Part shown: one piece after another, positions 14,255 to 22,922 of the stretch
Position numbering within the stretch: the stretch's first letter is position 1
Layout: each line of letters begins with the position of its first letter
Assembly (NCBI GenBank): GCA_046346845.1
Contig: JAXMHH010000005.1
Span: 62,001-126,000 of the forward strand
From: DSSB01 sp046346845
GTDB taxonomy: Bacteria > UBA10199 > DSSB01
Direction: 5' to 3'
DNA: 64,000 nt
Notes under the pieces: generated by a model
What the model was told of the DNA's origin: nothing
Databases searched by the model: none
What the model saw: only the letters and a program-made list of their open reading frames with translations
Position numbers and translations under genes: made by a program

Positions 14255-14867
14255 AGGGCGCACGGACTCGATCGCGGTCTTCCATCAAGATTCCAAACAA
14301 TAGGCACCTCTCCTGCCCCGGAAATTTTTTTTAAGGCTAATGATTGACGTCACAACTTTGTCAGGCTACAGACGAAAACATAAACAGCAGGGGGCTCGGG
14401 CATTTCAGCAACGCTGCAAAGCGAATCCCCCGACATCTTCAGGCACTCCACCCACAGCACTCCAAGCTTGAACGAGAGGTTTTTTAACAACCACCGCTCG
14501 CAAGGCGGAGTTGTGCCTCCTTAACTCAAATCGTCTACCCACCCACACTCATCCCGTTCCCATTCCGCAAGGAATCGCAATTCGGGGGCGCAAGCCGTCG
14601 GATTCGGGGACGGGAAGAACCCGGAACACCCCGGGCGCCCTTTGGGCGCCCGGGGGAATTTTCGAACGGCCAAGGCCCGATCTCCCCTGGGGGGAGGTCG
14701 GGCCTATTTTTCCCAGGGAGGCCGCATCGCTGGAGACCCAAGCTTCCAGGACTAGGGCAACGGTGTGCTAATTTTCTGAGGATTTATCGGGGACTATATT
14801 CCTTAGGCGAGCCCGCGCGAGATTATCCGGAAGTCTCGGGGACGGCGGCAGGGAATTGCCTCACTTT
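14255..14867. other. murC-murB intergenic region, right part
   Basis: No convincing coding sequence. Contents: a promoter-like TTGACG-N17-TACAGA on the plus strand at about 14345-14373; a perfect 12-bp-arm GC hairpin (CCCCGGGCGCCC-TTT-GGGCGCCCGGGG, 14629-14655); and a strong plus-strand terminator (14673-14711). Promoter, structure and terminator without an ORF suggest a plus-strand small RNA of roughly 330 nt antisense to the direction of the mur-fts genes. None of the tmRNA, RNase P, SRP or 6S signatures was found. Confidence 0.35.
14673..14711 (+). terminator. Strong intrinsic terminator in a gene-free region
   Basis: 15-bp arms (AGGCCCGATCTCCCC / GGGGAGGTCGGGCCT, one mismatch) with a TGG loop, followed by ATTTTT on the plus strand. 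No plus-strand gene ends nearby. Confidence 0.65.
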
Positions 14868-16247
<1,380 letters not shown>

Positions 16248-16386
16248 GGCCTCCCCCTAGGAAGCCTCGGCCAAATTATCAAGAAAAATGCGGTTTTGGC
16301 CTGGACTCGGCGCTACGCACCCTTTAATAAAGCCGGCCGATAATTAAAACAGACCATCCTTCGGGGGCCATGAAGGAAGAGGCCCC

Positions 16387-17013
16387 ATGACGCCCCCCGT
16401 CCTCGACAACCGGCACTGCTCCCCGGAAATCCGCGCCCATCCGCTGCCCGGTGACCGTTGCTCCGACATGACGCAGGCCTATTACCCCCCGGAACGCCGC
16501 TTTCGCATGTTCTCCCTCAACGTGGACCTGCCGGCCAGCTTCAGCATGCGCTCCGGCCGAACCTCGGGGCCCGACTTTTGGTACCGGGAGGGGATCGGGG
16601 CCTTGTTTCGCCCCCTGCCCTGGCTGGGCCTGGGCGCCCACTTCGATACCAATGCCGCCAACGAGATCACCCTGATGGGGCGGGTCCAGGGACAGATCCC
16701 CCTGCACCGCTTCGGGATGCTGCGCCTGGATATCGCGGCGCTCGCGGGCCTGCGGCAGGTGTTCGGCCAACCCCACGACCTGGGCGCAGGCGAGACCAAC
16801 CTGTCCGGGTCTTTGTTCGCGGCCGGCGCCCACGCCTCCTTCAACATCCAATTGACGCAGGAGGCCTCGCTGTTCCCCTATTTCCGTTTCTTGATCTCGC
16901 CGCCGAGCGAGGTGAGCCGCGACTCCGACGGGGCGCGGATTTCCTTGCCCTTGAGTTACGAATTCCAATTCGGCTTGGGCTGGAGTCTCGATTTCGTACC
17001 TTCGGGATTTTGA
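16387..17013 (+). CDS. Probable beta-barrel-like envelope protein
   Basis: 208-aa protein of unknown family. From residue 40 it alternates polar and hydrophobic residues in short strands (FSLNVDLPASFSM, ALFRPLPWLGLGAHF, MLRLDIAALAGLR, LSYEFQFGLGWSLDF) separated by Gly/Asp/Asn turns, and it ends in Phe, as outer-membrane barrels usually do. No signal peptide is visible in the first 30 residues, which is odd for a barrel; the ATG may be misplaced or the N terminus altered. About eight strands could form. The acetyltransferase gene follows 35 nt downstream. Confidence 0.5.
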   Translation: MTPPVLDNRHCSPEIRAHPLPGDRCSDMTQAYYPPERRFRMFSLNVDLPASFSMRSGRTSGPDFWYREGIGALFRPLPWLGLGAHFDTNAANEITLMGRVQGQIPLHRFGMLRLDIAALAGLRQVFGQPHDLGAGETNLSGSLFAAGAHASFNIQLTQEASLFPYFRFLISPPSEVSRDSDGARISLPLSYEFQFGLGWSLDFVPSGF

Positions 17014-17048
17014 TATTTCCCGGTCCGGGATTTTTGTATCATCGCCTT

Positions 17049-17624
17049 ATGCCCAAGGGAAAAAACCAAGTGCTCTACCGCAGCGATCGACTCTACCTCT
17101 CGCCCCTGAGCGTGGATTACGCCGACTACTACCTCAAGTGGTTCAACGACCCCGAGATCTTCGGACACCTCCGCGACATGACCTACCGATCCAGCCTGGA
17201 AGAGCAGCGGCGTTGGGTGGAGGAGACCAATCGCGATCCCTGCCAGCGGGTTTTCTCGGTCTTCTATCTCCCCGACGACCAGATTATCGGGGACGGCGGC
17301 TTCATGCACATCAACTGGGAAGACCGGAAGGCCGAGGTCGGCCTGGTGATCGGCGAGAAGAAATACCAAGGCCTCGGCTTGGGCGCGGAGGCCCTTTGGC
17401 TGCTTTGCAAGTACGGCTTCGAGGAGCTCAAGCTGCACAACATCCTGGGGGAGAACTATGCGGACAACCCCATCGCCATCAACAATGCCCGCAAGATCGG
17501 CCTGCGCCACTTCGGAACCCGCCGCCAGTCCCGCCGCATCGGCGACAAGCTGATCGACGTGCATTATTCCGACATGCTGCCCCACGAGCTGGTCAAACCG
17601 GAGTGGAAGCCCAAAAATAAGTAG
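17049..17624 (+). CDS. GNAT family N-acetyltransferase (RimJ/RimL-like)
   Basis: Transfers acetyl from acetyl-CoA to an amine; substrate unknown. The 191-aa protein fits the Acetyltransf_3 pattern: RSDRLYLSPLSVDYADYYLKW at the start, IIGDGGFMHINWEDRKAEVG (strands 2-4), the acetyl-CoA loop VIGEKKYQGLGLGAEALWLL (Q-x-x-G-x-G type, about 103-122) and NILGENYADNPIAINNARKIGL near the end. Start chosen as the ATG opening MPKGKN; the frame is open far upstream but overlaps the barrel gene antisense in composition. Similar proteins act on sugar amines of surface polysaccharides or ribosomal N-termini. Confidence 0.8.
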   Translation: MPKGKNQVLYRSDRLYLSPLSVDYADYYLKWFNDPEIFGHLRDMTYRSSLEEQRRWVEETNRDPCQRVFSVFYLPDDQIIGDGGFMHINWEDRKAEVGLVIGEKKYQGLGLGAEALWLLCKYGFEELKLHNILGENYADNPIAINNARKIGLRHFGTRRQSRRIGDKLIDVHYSDMLPHELVKPEWKPKNK

Positions 17625-17679
17625 GTCCCACAACCTTTTCCCCAAGCCCCCGAAACAATTGCCGAATTCAATTCCGGCT

Positions 17680-19101
17680 ATGAAGACACCCACGCCACCA
17701 GCCGGCGCCACCGCGCGTTTCGCGCGTCCGCCACAGTTATCGACCGTCCGGGACACGCCCCTCCGTTCCGGCCTCGCCGCGCTCGCCGCGGAGCCGAGCT
17801 TGGGCGCCGCCCTGCGGGCCGAATGCCGCGACCTCGCCCGCGAACCCGACCTGATGACGATGGCCCGGGAGGCCCTGGGCCTAGCGCAACGCCTGAAGAG
17901 AAACCACCAAGAGGAGACCGCGGCGCGTCTCCTCGCCCTCTTGACCGAAACAAACCAGGTCCCCGCGGTCGCCGCCGCGGCCCGGCAAGAATGGGATGCC
18001 CTGCTCGGAACCGGCCCCGCCGGCCTCCGGGCGGAGTACTTGGTGGGCCGGCTCGGCGACGAGCTTTCGGATTACCGCAGCTTCCTCCCCATGCTGGGGG
18101 CGGGTCTGGTCGGCGAGCTGGCGGGCGCCGCGACCTTTGCCCGCCTTTCGGCCTCGGGACGCAGTGTCGCCACGGCGGGCCGCCTCGCGCGGAGCTCGGG
18201 CTTCCTCGCGGAGACTGCGGCCTTCGCCGGCCTCCAGCGGGCCCTCTCGGAACACCCCCGCCCCTGGCCGGGCGAGCTCGCCAGCGCGGCGCTCAACCTG
18301 GGGGCCTTGAAGGGATTTGGCCGGCTGGCCCAGGGCGCCTCGGAAAGGGTCCTGCGCAGCGCCGCGGGAAGAGCGGCGCCGGCGGCACTGTTCCTTTCCC
18401 TGCAGCAGGCCTTGCTCTTGGCCGGGATTTTTTCCGCACGCCGCGCCGAGGAATTTTTTGGGCTGCGTCCTTCCTTGCCCAACGCCACCCTCCTAACGGA
18501 TGCCCTCGCCGCTTCCCTAGGCCTGCAAATCGGCGGCCGGCTAGCCGCAGGGCTGCTCCCGGGCGGGCTGACGAGGGACTTAAGCGAGTGGCGGAGGGCC
18601 GAGCTGTTCGCGTTCCGCCAACTGGCCTCGCGCCTGAAGGCAAACCCCTCCGCGGCGGCCCTGGGTCCCCTGCTGCTCGGGCTCACGGGCTGCGCCCAAG
18701 AGGGGCTGGGCAGGGGCGGCCACGCCTGGCTGGGCGCGGGTGGCTTGGCCTTGGCGGGCCTGAGTCTCTATGGCATTTACCGGGCGACGCGCCCGCCCCA
18801 GCCCCGCTTGGGGGAATATTATTACCGGCCCAGTCCCTCGGAGCGCTGGCTGCTGCGCGAGTTCTTCCTGTTCGGCCGGGTGCCGGAGCTGATCACTTGG
18901 CCGGTTTGGCAAAAGATCCAGCGGCGGGTCTTGATTCAGGCCCGGATCCTGCCGCCGCGCCGGATCGAAAAGATTCCCCTTAGCTGGAGGAGCAAGGAAT
19001 TGCAGCTGTTGGCCTTGAAGATCCTCAGCGAGAAGGAGCTGCACGACCTGCGGATGGACGGCTGGGTGATGCGGGATCCCTTCCCCTCGAAGAAAGATTA
19101 A
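17680..19101 (+). CDS. Hydrophobic protein with a domain shared with the histidine kinase at 24.8-27.2 kb
   Basis: 473-aa protein (from ATG 17680; TTG 17659 is an alternative) of no recognised family. Ala/Leu/Gly-rich helices dominate, with likely membrane segments around 130-150, 245-270 and 345-365. The region EEFFGLRPSLPNATLLTDAL followed by AASLGLQIG aligns with LEVELGLRPATDGSTLLVDS followed by LATLLQFQVG in the sensor kinase. The order of helices before it also matches, so both derive from one ancestral domain. The last 110 residues are soluble and basic (RRVLIQARILPPRRIEKIP). Function unknown; it may be a membrane sensor or partner for the kinase. Confidence 0.7.
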   Translation: MKTPTPPAGATARFARPPQLSTVRDTPLRSGLAALAAEPSLGAALRAECRDLAREPDLMTMAREALGLAQRLKRNHQEETAARLLALLTETNQVPAVAAAARQEWDALLGTGPAGLRAEYLVGRLGDELSDYRSFLPMLGAGLVGELAGAATFARLSASGRSVATAGRLARSSGFLAETAAFAGLQRALSEHPRPWPGELASAALNLGALKGFGRLAQGASERVLRSAAGRAAPAALFLSLQQALLLAGIFSARRAEEFFGLRPSLPNATLLTDALAASLGLQIGGRLAAGLLPGGLTRDLSEWRRAELFAFRQLASRLKANPSAAALGPLLLGLTGCAQEGLGRGGHAWLGAGGLALAGLSLYGIYRATRPPQPRLGEYYYRPSPSERWLLREFFLFGRVPELITWPVWQKIQRRVLIQARILPPRRIEKIPLSWRSKELQLLALKILSEKELHDLRMDGWVMRDPFPSKKD

Positions 19102-19116
19102 CCTTTCAAGCGGGCC

Positions 19117-19497
19117 TTAGGCCGGGCTGGTGTCGATGCCCGCGATGGCGATCTGGTTGGGATCGGCGCTGTCGATCCGCACCAAGAGCCGGGCCCCCGG
19201 CTGGAATTGGGGAATCTGCAGCATCGAGATCACCATCTTGGTCTGCACCTGGTAGGGCCGACGGCTGCGGTCGGGGGTGACCTCGAGGGTGAAGAGGACT
19301 TGGGGGTTGTCGTTGATCTTGACCCCGGTGTCTTGGATCATGAGGATCTTGGCCTTGCCCGGTTCTCCGGTCTGGAGGATGCGTTTGGCGTTTTGGCTGG
19401 GTTTGATGATCTTGGCGTAGACCATATAGAAGACGAAACCCAGCACGGCGAAGGTGAAGAGCAGGCTGACGGCGGTGATGACCATTCCCAGGCCCAT
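19117..19497 (-). CDS. Small single-span membrane protein
   Basis: 126-aa protein with one N-terminal membrane helix (about 4-28, ITAVSLLFTFAVLGFVFYMV) and a beta-rich soluble domain (GKAKILMIQDTGVKINDNPQ, LEVTPDRSRRPYQVQTKMVI, QPGARLLVRIDSADPNQIAI). The pattern 'dTGvxINdnP ... PYxVxxk ... PGxxvxVrvDpxDp' recurs in uncharacterised bacterial membrane proteins I cannot name precisely. AAAGGAG lies 7 nt before the ATG. It is convergent with the gene ending at 19101, 15 nt away. Function unknown. Confidence 0.7.
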   Translation of the reverse strand: MGLGMVITAVSLLFTFAVLGFVFYMVYAKIIKPSQNAKRILQTGEPGKAKILMIQDTGVKINDNPQVLFTLEVTPDRSRRPYQVQTKMVISMLQIPQFQPGARLLVRIDSADPNQIAIAGIDTSPA

Positions 19498-19580
19498 GGA
19501 ATTCTCCTTTTGATACGGGAAGCCCTTGCGGTATTTTTAAACCCATCCGGGCCGCGAACCAAGGTGTTTTTTTGAGTCAC

Positions 19581-19603
19581 CCGTAGGATCGGAGGTCCTA
19601 CGG
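19581..19603. repeat. Perfect hairpin upstream of tRNA-Gln
   Basis: CCGTAGGA-N7-TCCTACGG, 8-bp arms, 61 bp before the tRNA. No adjacent T-run on either strand, so not a standard terminator. Confidence 0.4.
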
Positions 19604-19663
19604 CTGCATTTTGGAGTTGCCTGATTTTATCGAATTCATTAAGCGATGCAAAATCGCATTCTT

Positions 19664-19737
19664 TCGGGGATCGTCTAACGGTAGGACTATGGACTCTGAC
19701 TCCATCAATCTAGGTTCGAATCCTAGTCCCCGAGCCA
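19664..19737 (+). tRNA. tRNA-Gln (anticodon CUG)
   Basis: 74 nt including an encoded CCA. Acceptor TCGGGGA/TCCCCGA (7 bp), D arm GTCT/GGAC, anticodon stem ATGGA/TCCAT with loop CTCTGAC giving anticodon CTG, T arm CTAGG-TTCGAAT-CCTAG, then G-CCA. The body matches bacterial tRNA-Gln. The next 3 kb is more AT-rich than the flanks, so the tRNA could mark an old insertion point. Confidence 0.95.
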
Positions 19738-19753
19738 TTTAAACACTTCCTAT

Positions 19754-21301
19754 TTATTTGGAAAGATTCGCGAGGCCAAATTGCTGTGCGGCAAATTGGA
19801 TGCGCTCTTGTTCCGTGATCGGATCCTTGGAGTGCATCGACGGCTCGAGCTCGGCATGGGATTGTTCTCGCAGATTGCGGATCTCGTTATCCAGGTAGTT
19901 CACGAAAATCGTCTGTTCTTCCGGAGTTAGTTGGGCCAGGGCAGCACGATAGGCTTTTCCCTTCACGTCGGTGTCTCCCATCGGATTAATTTGCGACCGG
20001 TACATCGTATACACGGCTTGAACGCTCAACAGGACTTGCGCCTCGGTCCTGGTCGTTTCCGTTTTGGTTCCCGAGCCCCATGCCATGGGCTTGCCGAACA
20101 AAAAAACAAATCCCGTTGAGAGCCTAAAATTATTCTGCACGCTGCCGCCAAACGCGGTGAGCAAATAGTCCGTCTGAATCGGGCGCCAATTCACGCGGGA
20201 ATTGATGCGTAAGTCCAGGCCACCCCCCAGGGCCATCGCGAAGGCCGCGACGGTGGAGCTGGTTTGAGCGGCGCCCAGGGTGGTTTTGTTGGAATCGAGG
20301 GCGGCGCCGAGCAGGGCGTGGGCGAATGGGGTCACCCGTGGCACTTGGGGAAAGCTGAACTGGGCTCCGACCAAGAACAGGTGACGGCGCAGGGTGGTGT
20401 CGGCGGTACCGCCGCCCGGCAGGTCTTCGGAGACGGAACCGTAGCCCCCGCTAAAATCGGCCACCACGCCGACCGGCTGACGGATATTGGCGGCGAACTC
20501 GACATTCCACCCGTTGAGATTGTCCGCAGCCTCACCCGAGGCATGCATGAAAGCATAACCACCGAAAAACTCAAACTGCCGGATGTTGTTTTCTTGGGGT
20601 GGTGATACGGAGGTTTTCTCGGGCTTGACAGGCTGACTCTCCGCCGTTTTTTTCAGGCACTTCTGAGTTAGACCTGGTTGCCATGTTATTTCCTCAACTA
20701 CAATTCCGAATTCATCCACCCACTTTACGCGCTCTCTGTCCCAGTGGATTTTCTTTTTTAAGGTGGTGCCCGTTTTGTCTTTTTCATTTTTATACGTGGT
20801 GGTTTCAAAGGTCCCGTTGCTTTCACCTTCTTTGCTCTGCACCTTCACATATTGTGTGACTCGGCCTTTCTCATCGTATTTCCATTCTTCACTATCACTC
20901 ACAACGGGGCAATAGACATTTCCTTGGAACTCATATTCTGTTTTCGATTTTTCAGTAATGTGACTGTTCTTATCAAACGCCGTGTAATTATGGCTCATGC
21001 TCACATTAGGGTTTATTTTTTCGGTAAGGATCCATTTGGGTTTGCCATTGGGATAAAAAAAATTATCTTCCCTAATTGTATGGTCCTTACTGGTCTCTAT
21101 TACCTTGGTCGAACCATCCTCGTATTGAGATGTTTTCTTTTCCCCACCGGGAAACTTCTCGGACGCCTGCTTGCTTTCCGAAACTTCGGTTTGAGCGAAT
21201 CCTTGTCTCGCCCAGATTGCGAGGTAAAGGGAGAGCGCCAAGAGACATAGGATAAGGAAAGGTAGGGAAATCCAAAAAGGCTGGCGTCGGTTTTCCATCA
21301 T
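19754..21301 (-). CDS. Exported two-part protein: MORN-like N-terminal half, outer-membrane barrel C-terminal half
   Basis: 515-aa protein. Residues 14-36 form a signal/anchor helix ending GFAQ. Residues 40-220 are polar repeats such as YPNGKPKWILTEKI and WKYDEKGRVTQYVKV, reminiscent of MORN/antitoxin-like wedge repeats. From about 245 a barrel of the OmpA-like/outer-membrane beta-barrel type begins: FEFFGGYAFMHASG, NGWNVEFAANIRQPVGVVAD, and FSTGFVFLFG-like strands. The last 110 residues are helical (LTPEEQTIFVNYLDNEIRNL). GAAGGAAAGA precedes the ATG. Codon use is more AT-rich than neighbours. Role unknown, surface-exposed by inference. Confidence 0.65.
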   Translation of the reverse strand: MMENRRQPFWISLPFLILCLLALSLYLAIWARQGFAQTEVSESKQASEKFPGGEKKTSQYEDGSTKVIETSKDHTIREDNFFYPNGKPKWILTEKINPNVSMSHNYTAFDKNSHITEKSKTEYEFQGNVYCPVVSDSEEWKYDEKGRVTQYVKVQSKEGESNGTFETTTYKNEKDKTGTTLKKKIHWDRERVKWVDEFGIVVEEITWQPGLTQKCLKKTAESQPVKPEKTSVSPPQENNIRQFEFFGGYAFMHASGEAADNLNGWNVEFAANIRQPVGVVADFSGGYGSVSEDLPGGGTADTTLRRHLFLVGAQFSFPQVPRVTPFAHALLGAALDSNKTTLGAAQTSSTVAAFAMALGGGLDLRINSRVNWRPIQTDYLLTAFGGSVQNNFRLSTGFVFLFGKPMAWGSGTKTETTRTEAQVLLSVQAVYTMYRSQINPMGDTDVKGKAYRAALAQLTPEEQTIFVNYLDNEIRNLREQSHAELEPSMHSKDPITEQERIQFAAQQFGLANLSK

Positions 21302-21624
21302 TCTTTCCTTCGTAAAAACAATGAAAAAGCGCTTGCGGTCTCTAGTCTTAATACGGTTCTTGATGATTTCCTAGCAATTTAACAAATTCAAATTATTCTT
21401 AGGCCACACCTTAAATCATGGTGTTGGAGCAAACTCCTCGAGTCTTTTATCTTTTGCCAGATAGTCGGCTCAAATTGAGGGAATCTTCTCTCGGCTCGAT
21501 GGGAAGATAAGTCAGGGCGATGTCTACGAAGAGGCGCGGCATATCCCGAACAAAAAGACTGCAACCTTCGCTCCATGCCTTCGCGAAGGCACTGCCAGCG
21601 CCGCAGGCCCGATCGGCTGGAAAG
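21302..21624. other. Intergenic region, 323 bp
   Basis: AT-rich promoter-like DNA for the gene starting at 21301, then a stretch with a 14-bp palindrome GCCTTCGCGAAGGC (21577-21590). No gene recognised. Confidence 0.5.
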
Positions 21625-22092
21625 TTATTTAAAGGCCGGAGCCGACTGCAAGACGCCGGGATCCAAAGGCCGGGAATTCTCCTTCGTCTTTAAGGAGCAG
21701 ATCAGCGGATCGGAATTGCTATCCGTGATGTGAAGGGTCGCGGAACCGTCCTTGCCCGTCTCGGAAGAGATGATCTCGAATCCATAGCGGGACGGGTAAT
21801 GGAAGGCCAGCATCGCGTCCTTCTCGCAGGACTCGAACAGCTTCTGGGCTCCCCAACCTGGGTTATTGACCGTGATGCTCAGGCTCATCGGTTTCCCGCC
21901 GGATTTGCCCTCGATATTCAACGCCAAATAATTTAGCCCTATTCCCGGATTGTGTTGTTGCGACACCTTCGTGACGGCATCCAAATAAATTGGATTTATC
22001 GCCAACCCTTCCCCCGCGAGGGCATTTCCGATACCCGTCCAAGAAAGCGCCAGCACACCCAGGAGGAATGCGAATCGATGTTGGATCTTCAT
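21625..22092 (-). CDS. Secreted protein of unknown function
   Basis: 155-aa protein with a clear signal peptide (MKIQHRFAFLLGVLALSWTGIGNALA, cleavage about 26) and a mature domain with two cysteines (ESCEKDAM and PLICSLK), likely one disulfide. Features such as LNIEGKSGGKPMSLSITVNN and GSATLHITDSNSDP suggest a small beta-sandwich. AAAGGAGA lies 6 nt before the ATG. It is the middle of three small exported-protein genes on the minus strand (22730 to 21625), probably one transcript. Not recognised as a known family. Confidence 0.65.
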   Translation of the reverse strand: MKIQHRFAFLLGVLALSWTGIGNALAGEGLAINPIYLDAVTKVSQQHNPGIGLNYLALNIEGKSGGKPMSLSITVNNPGWGAQKLFESCEKDAMLAFHYPSRYGFEIISSETGKDGSATLHITDSNSDPLICSLKTKENSRPLDPGVLQSAPAFK

Positions 22093-22103
22093 CTCGGTCT
22101 CCT

Positions 22104-22412
22104 TTAATTGACGATCAGCCGAAAGGCATCGTCCTCTTCCGGTTTGCCACCGTCATCTTTATCTTTATCCTGCTGCCCACCCGCGTCGCCATTGGCCTTG
22201 CCGGCGTCGCCCTCACCGCCCTCATTTTGGAAATCGCCCGCCGAGTCGACCTTCGAGACATTGGTGTTCGTTGAAGTGATGGACTGGGCGGGGCTTGAAA
22301 ACGAGTCCTGGCCTTGGTCTTTCTTGCCCGTGCAAGCAAGGACGAGAAGGAAGGCGAGGCAAAGCAGGAGGAGGCGCAAGGGCTGGATAAACGAACGAGG
22401 ACATTGCAGCAT
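22104..22412 (-). CDS. Small lipoprotein with acidic low-complexity tail
   Basis: 102-aa protein: hydrophobic leader RLLLLCLAFLLVLAC with a lipobox (LVLA-C27), then a Ser/Asp/Gly-rich, probably disordered tail (QNEGGEGDAGKANGDAGGQQ). Expected to be lipidated and held in the inner or outer membrane with an extended acidic tail. It ends 11 nt before the next gene of the group. Start codon less certain; no strong Shine-Dalgarno. Confidence 0.6.
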   Translation of the reverse strand: MLQCPRSFIQPLRLLLLCLAFLLVLACTGKKDQGQDSFSSPAQSITSTNTNVSKVDSAGDFQNEGGEGDAGKANGDAGGQQDKDKDDGGKPEEDDAFRLIVN

Positions 22413-22478
22413 ATGGAGAATATTGACTCCCTGCCGACTATTCTATCGGCGCTCCGGCAAAGTATCCAGCCAAGATGG

Positions 22479-22730
22479 CTATTTGGACTCTTTTTTCCCT
22501 TCCATCTGTTTCTTTTCGAGCCAGATATCGACCAAGTTGGCCTTGCAGGGGTCGGAGAGCTGGGCGAGGTGCTGGTGGAGGCAGGTCTTCAGGGCGCCAC
22601 CCTCGATGCCGGCATCCTTGCAGTATTTTTCGATGTCTTTCTTGCAGGCGCCAAATTCAAAGGCGTGGGCAAGGGGGGCCAGGCTGGCCGTAATTACCAA
22701 TCCTAGGGCGGCAATGATGAGATTTTTCAT
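22479..22730 (-). CDS. Secreted cysteine-rich repeat protein
   Basis: 83-aa periplasmic protein: signal peptide to AHA (about 23), then one cysteine-rich repeat: CKKDIEKYCKDAGIEGGALK then TCLHQHLAQLSDPCK. The C-x6-C...C-L-x-x-H-x-x-x-L-S-x-x-C spacing is that of the Cys-rich GLG1/FGFR-type repeat found in many proteobacterial periplasmic proteins. Four cysteines suggest two disulfides. Role unknown. GGAGGG precedes the ATG by 5 nt. First gene of the small exported group, divergent from the acyl-CoA ligase. Confidence 0.75.
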   Translation of the reverse strand: MKNLIIAALGLVITASLAPLAHAFEFGACKKDIEKYCKDAGIEGGALKTCLHQHLAQLSDPCKANLVDIWLEKKQMEGKKESK

Positions 22731-22922
22731 ATAATCCCTCCTGTCAGAGGGGGCAAAATTATCAAAAAAACCGCCGCCTAGGCAGCGAAATTTTTCGGCA
22801 GGCTACCCCCTCGCAGCCATCGCGCCTTGCCTTCCCGTTCGCCCCCGGCCCTCCACCCCAAGGCCCTCCGATTATTTTGTTTCGGAAGGACGGTGCCTAT
22901 ATTAAAATCGGCCCTCTCTACT

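Noticed and set aside
14511..14771. Short frames on both strands in the murC-murB gap
   Set aside because: They overlap hairpins and a terminator, have no ribosome binding sites, and their proteins are compositionally odd.
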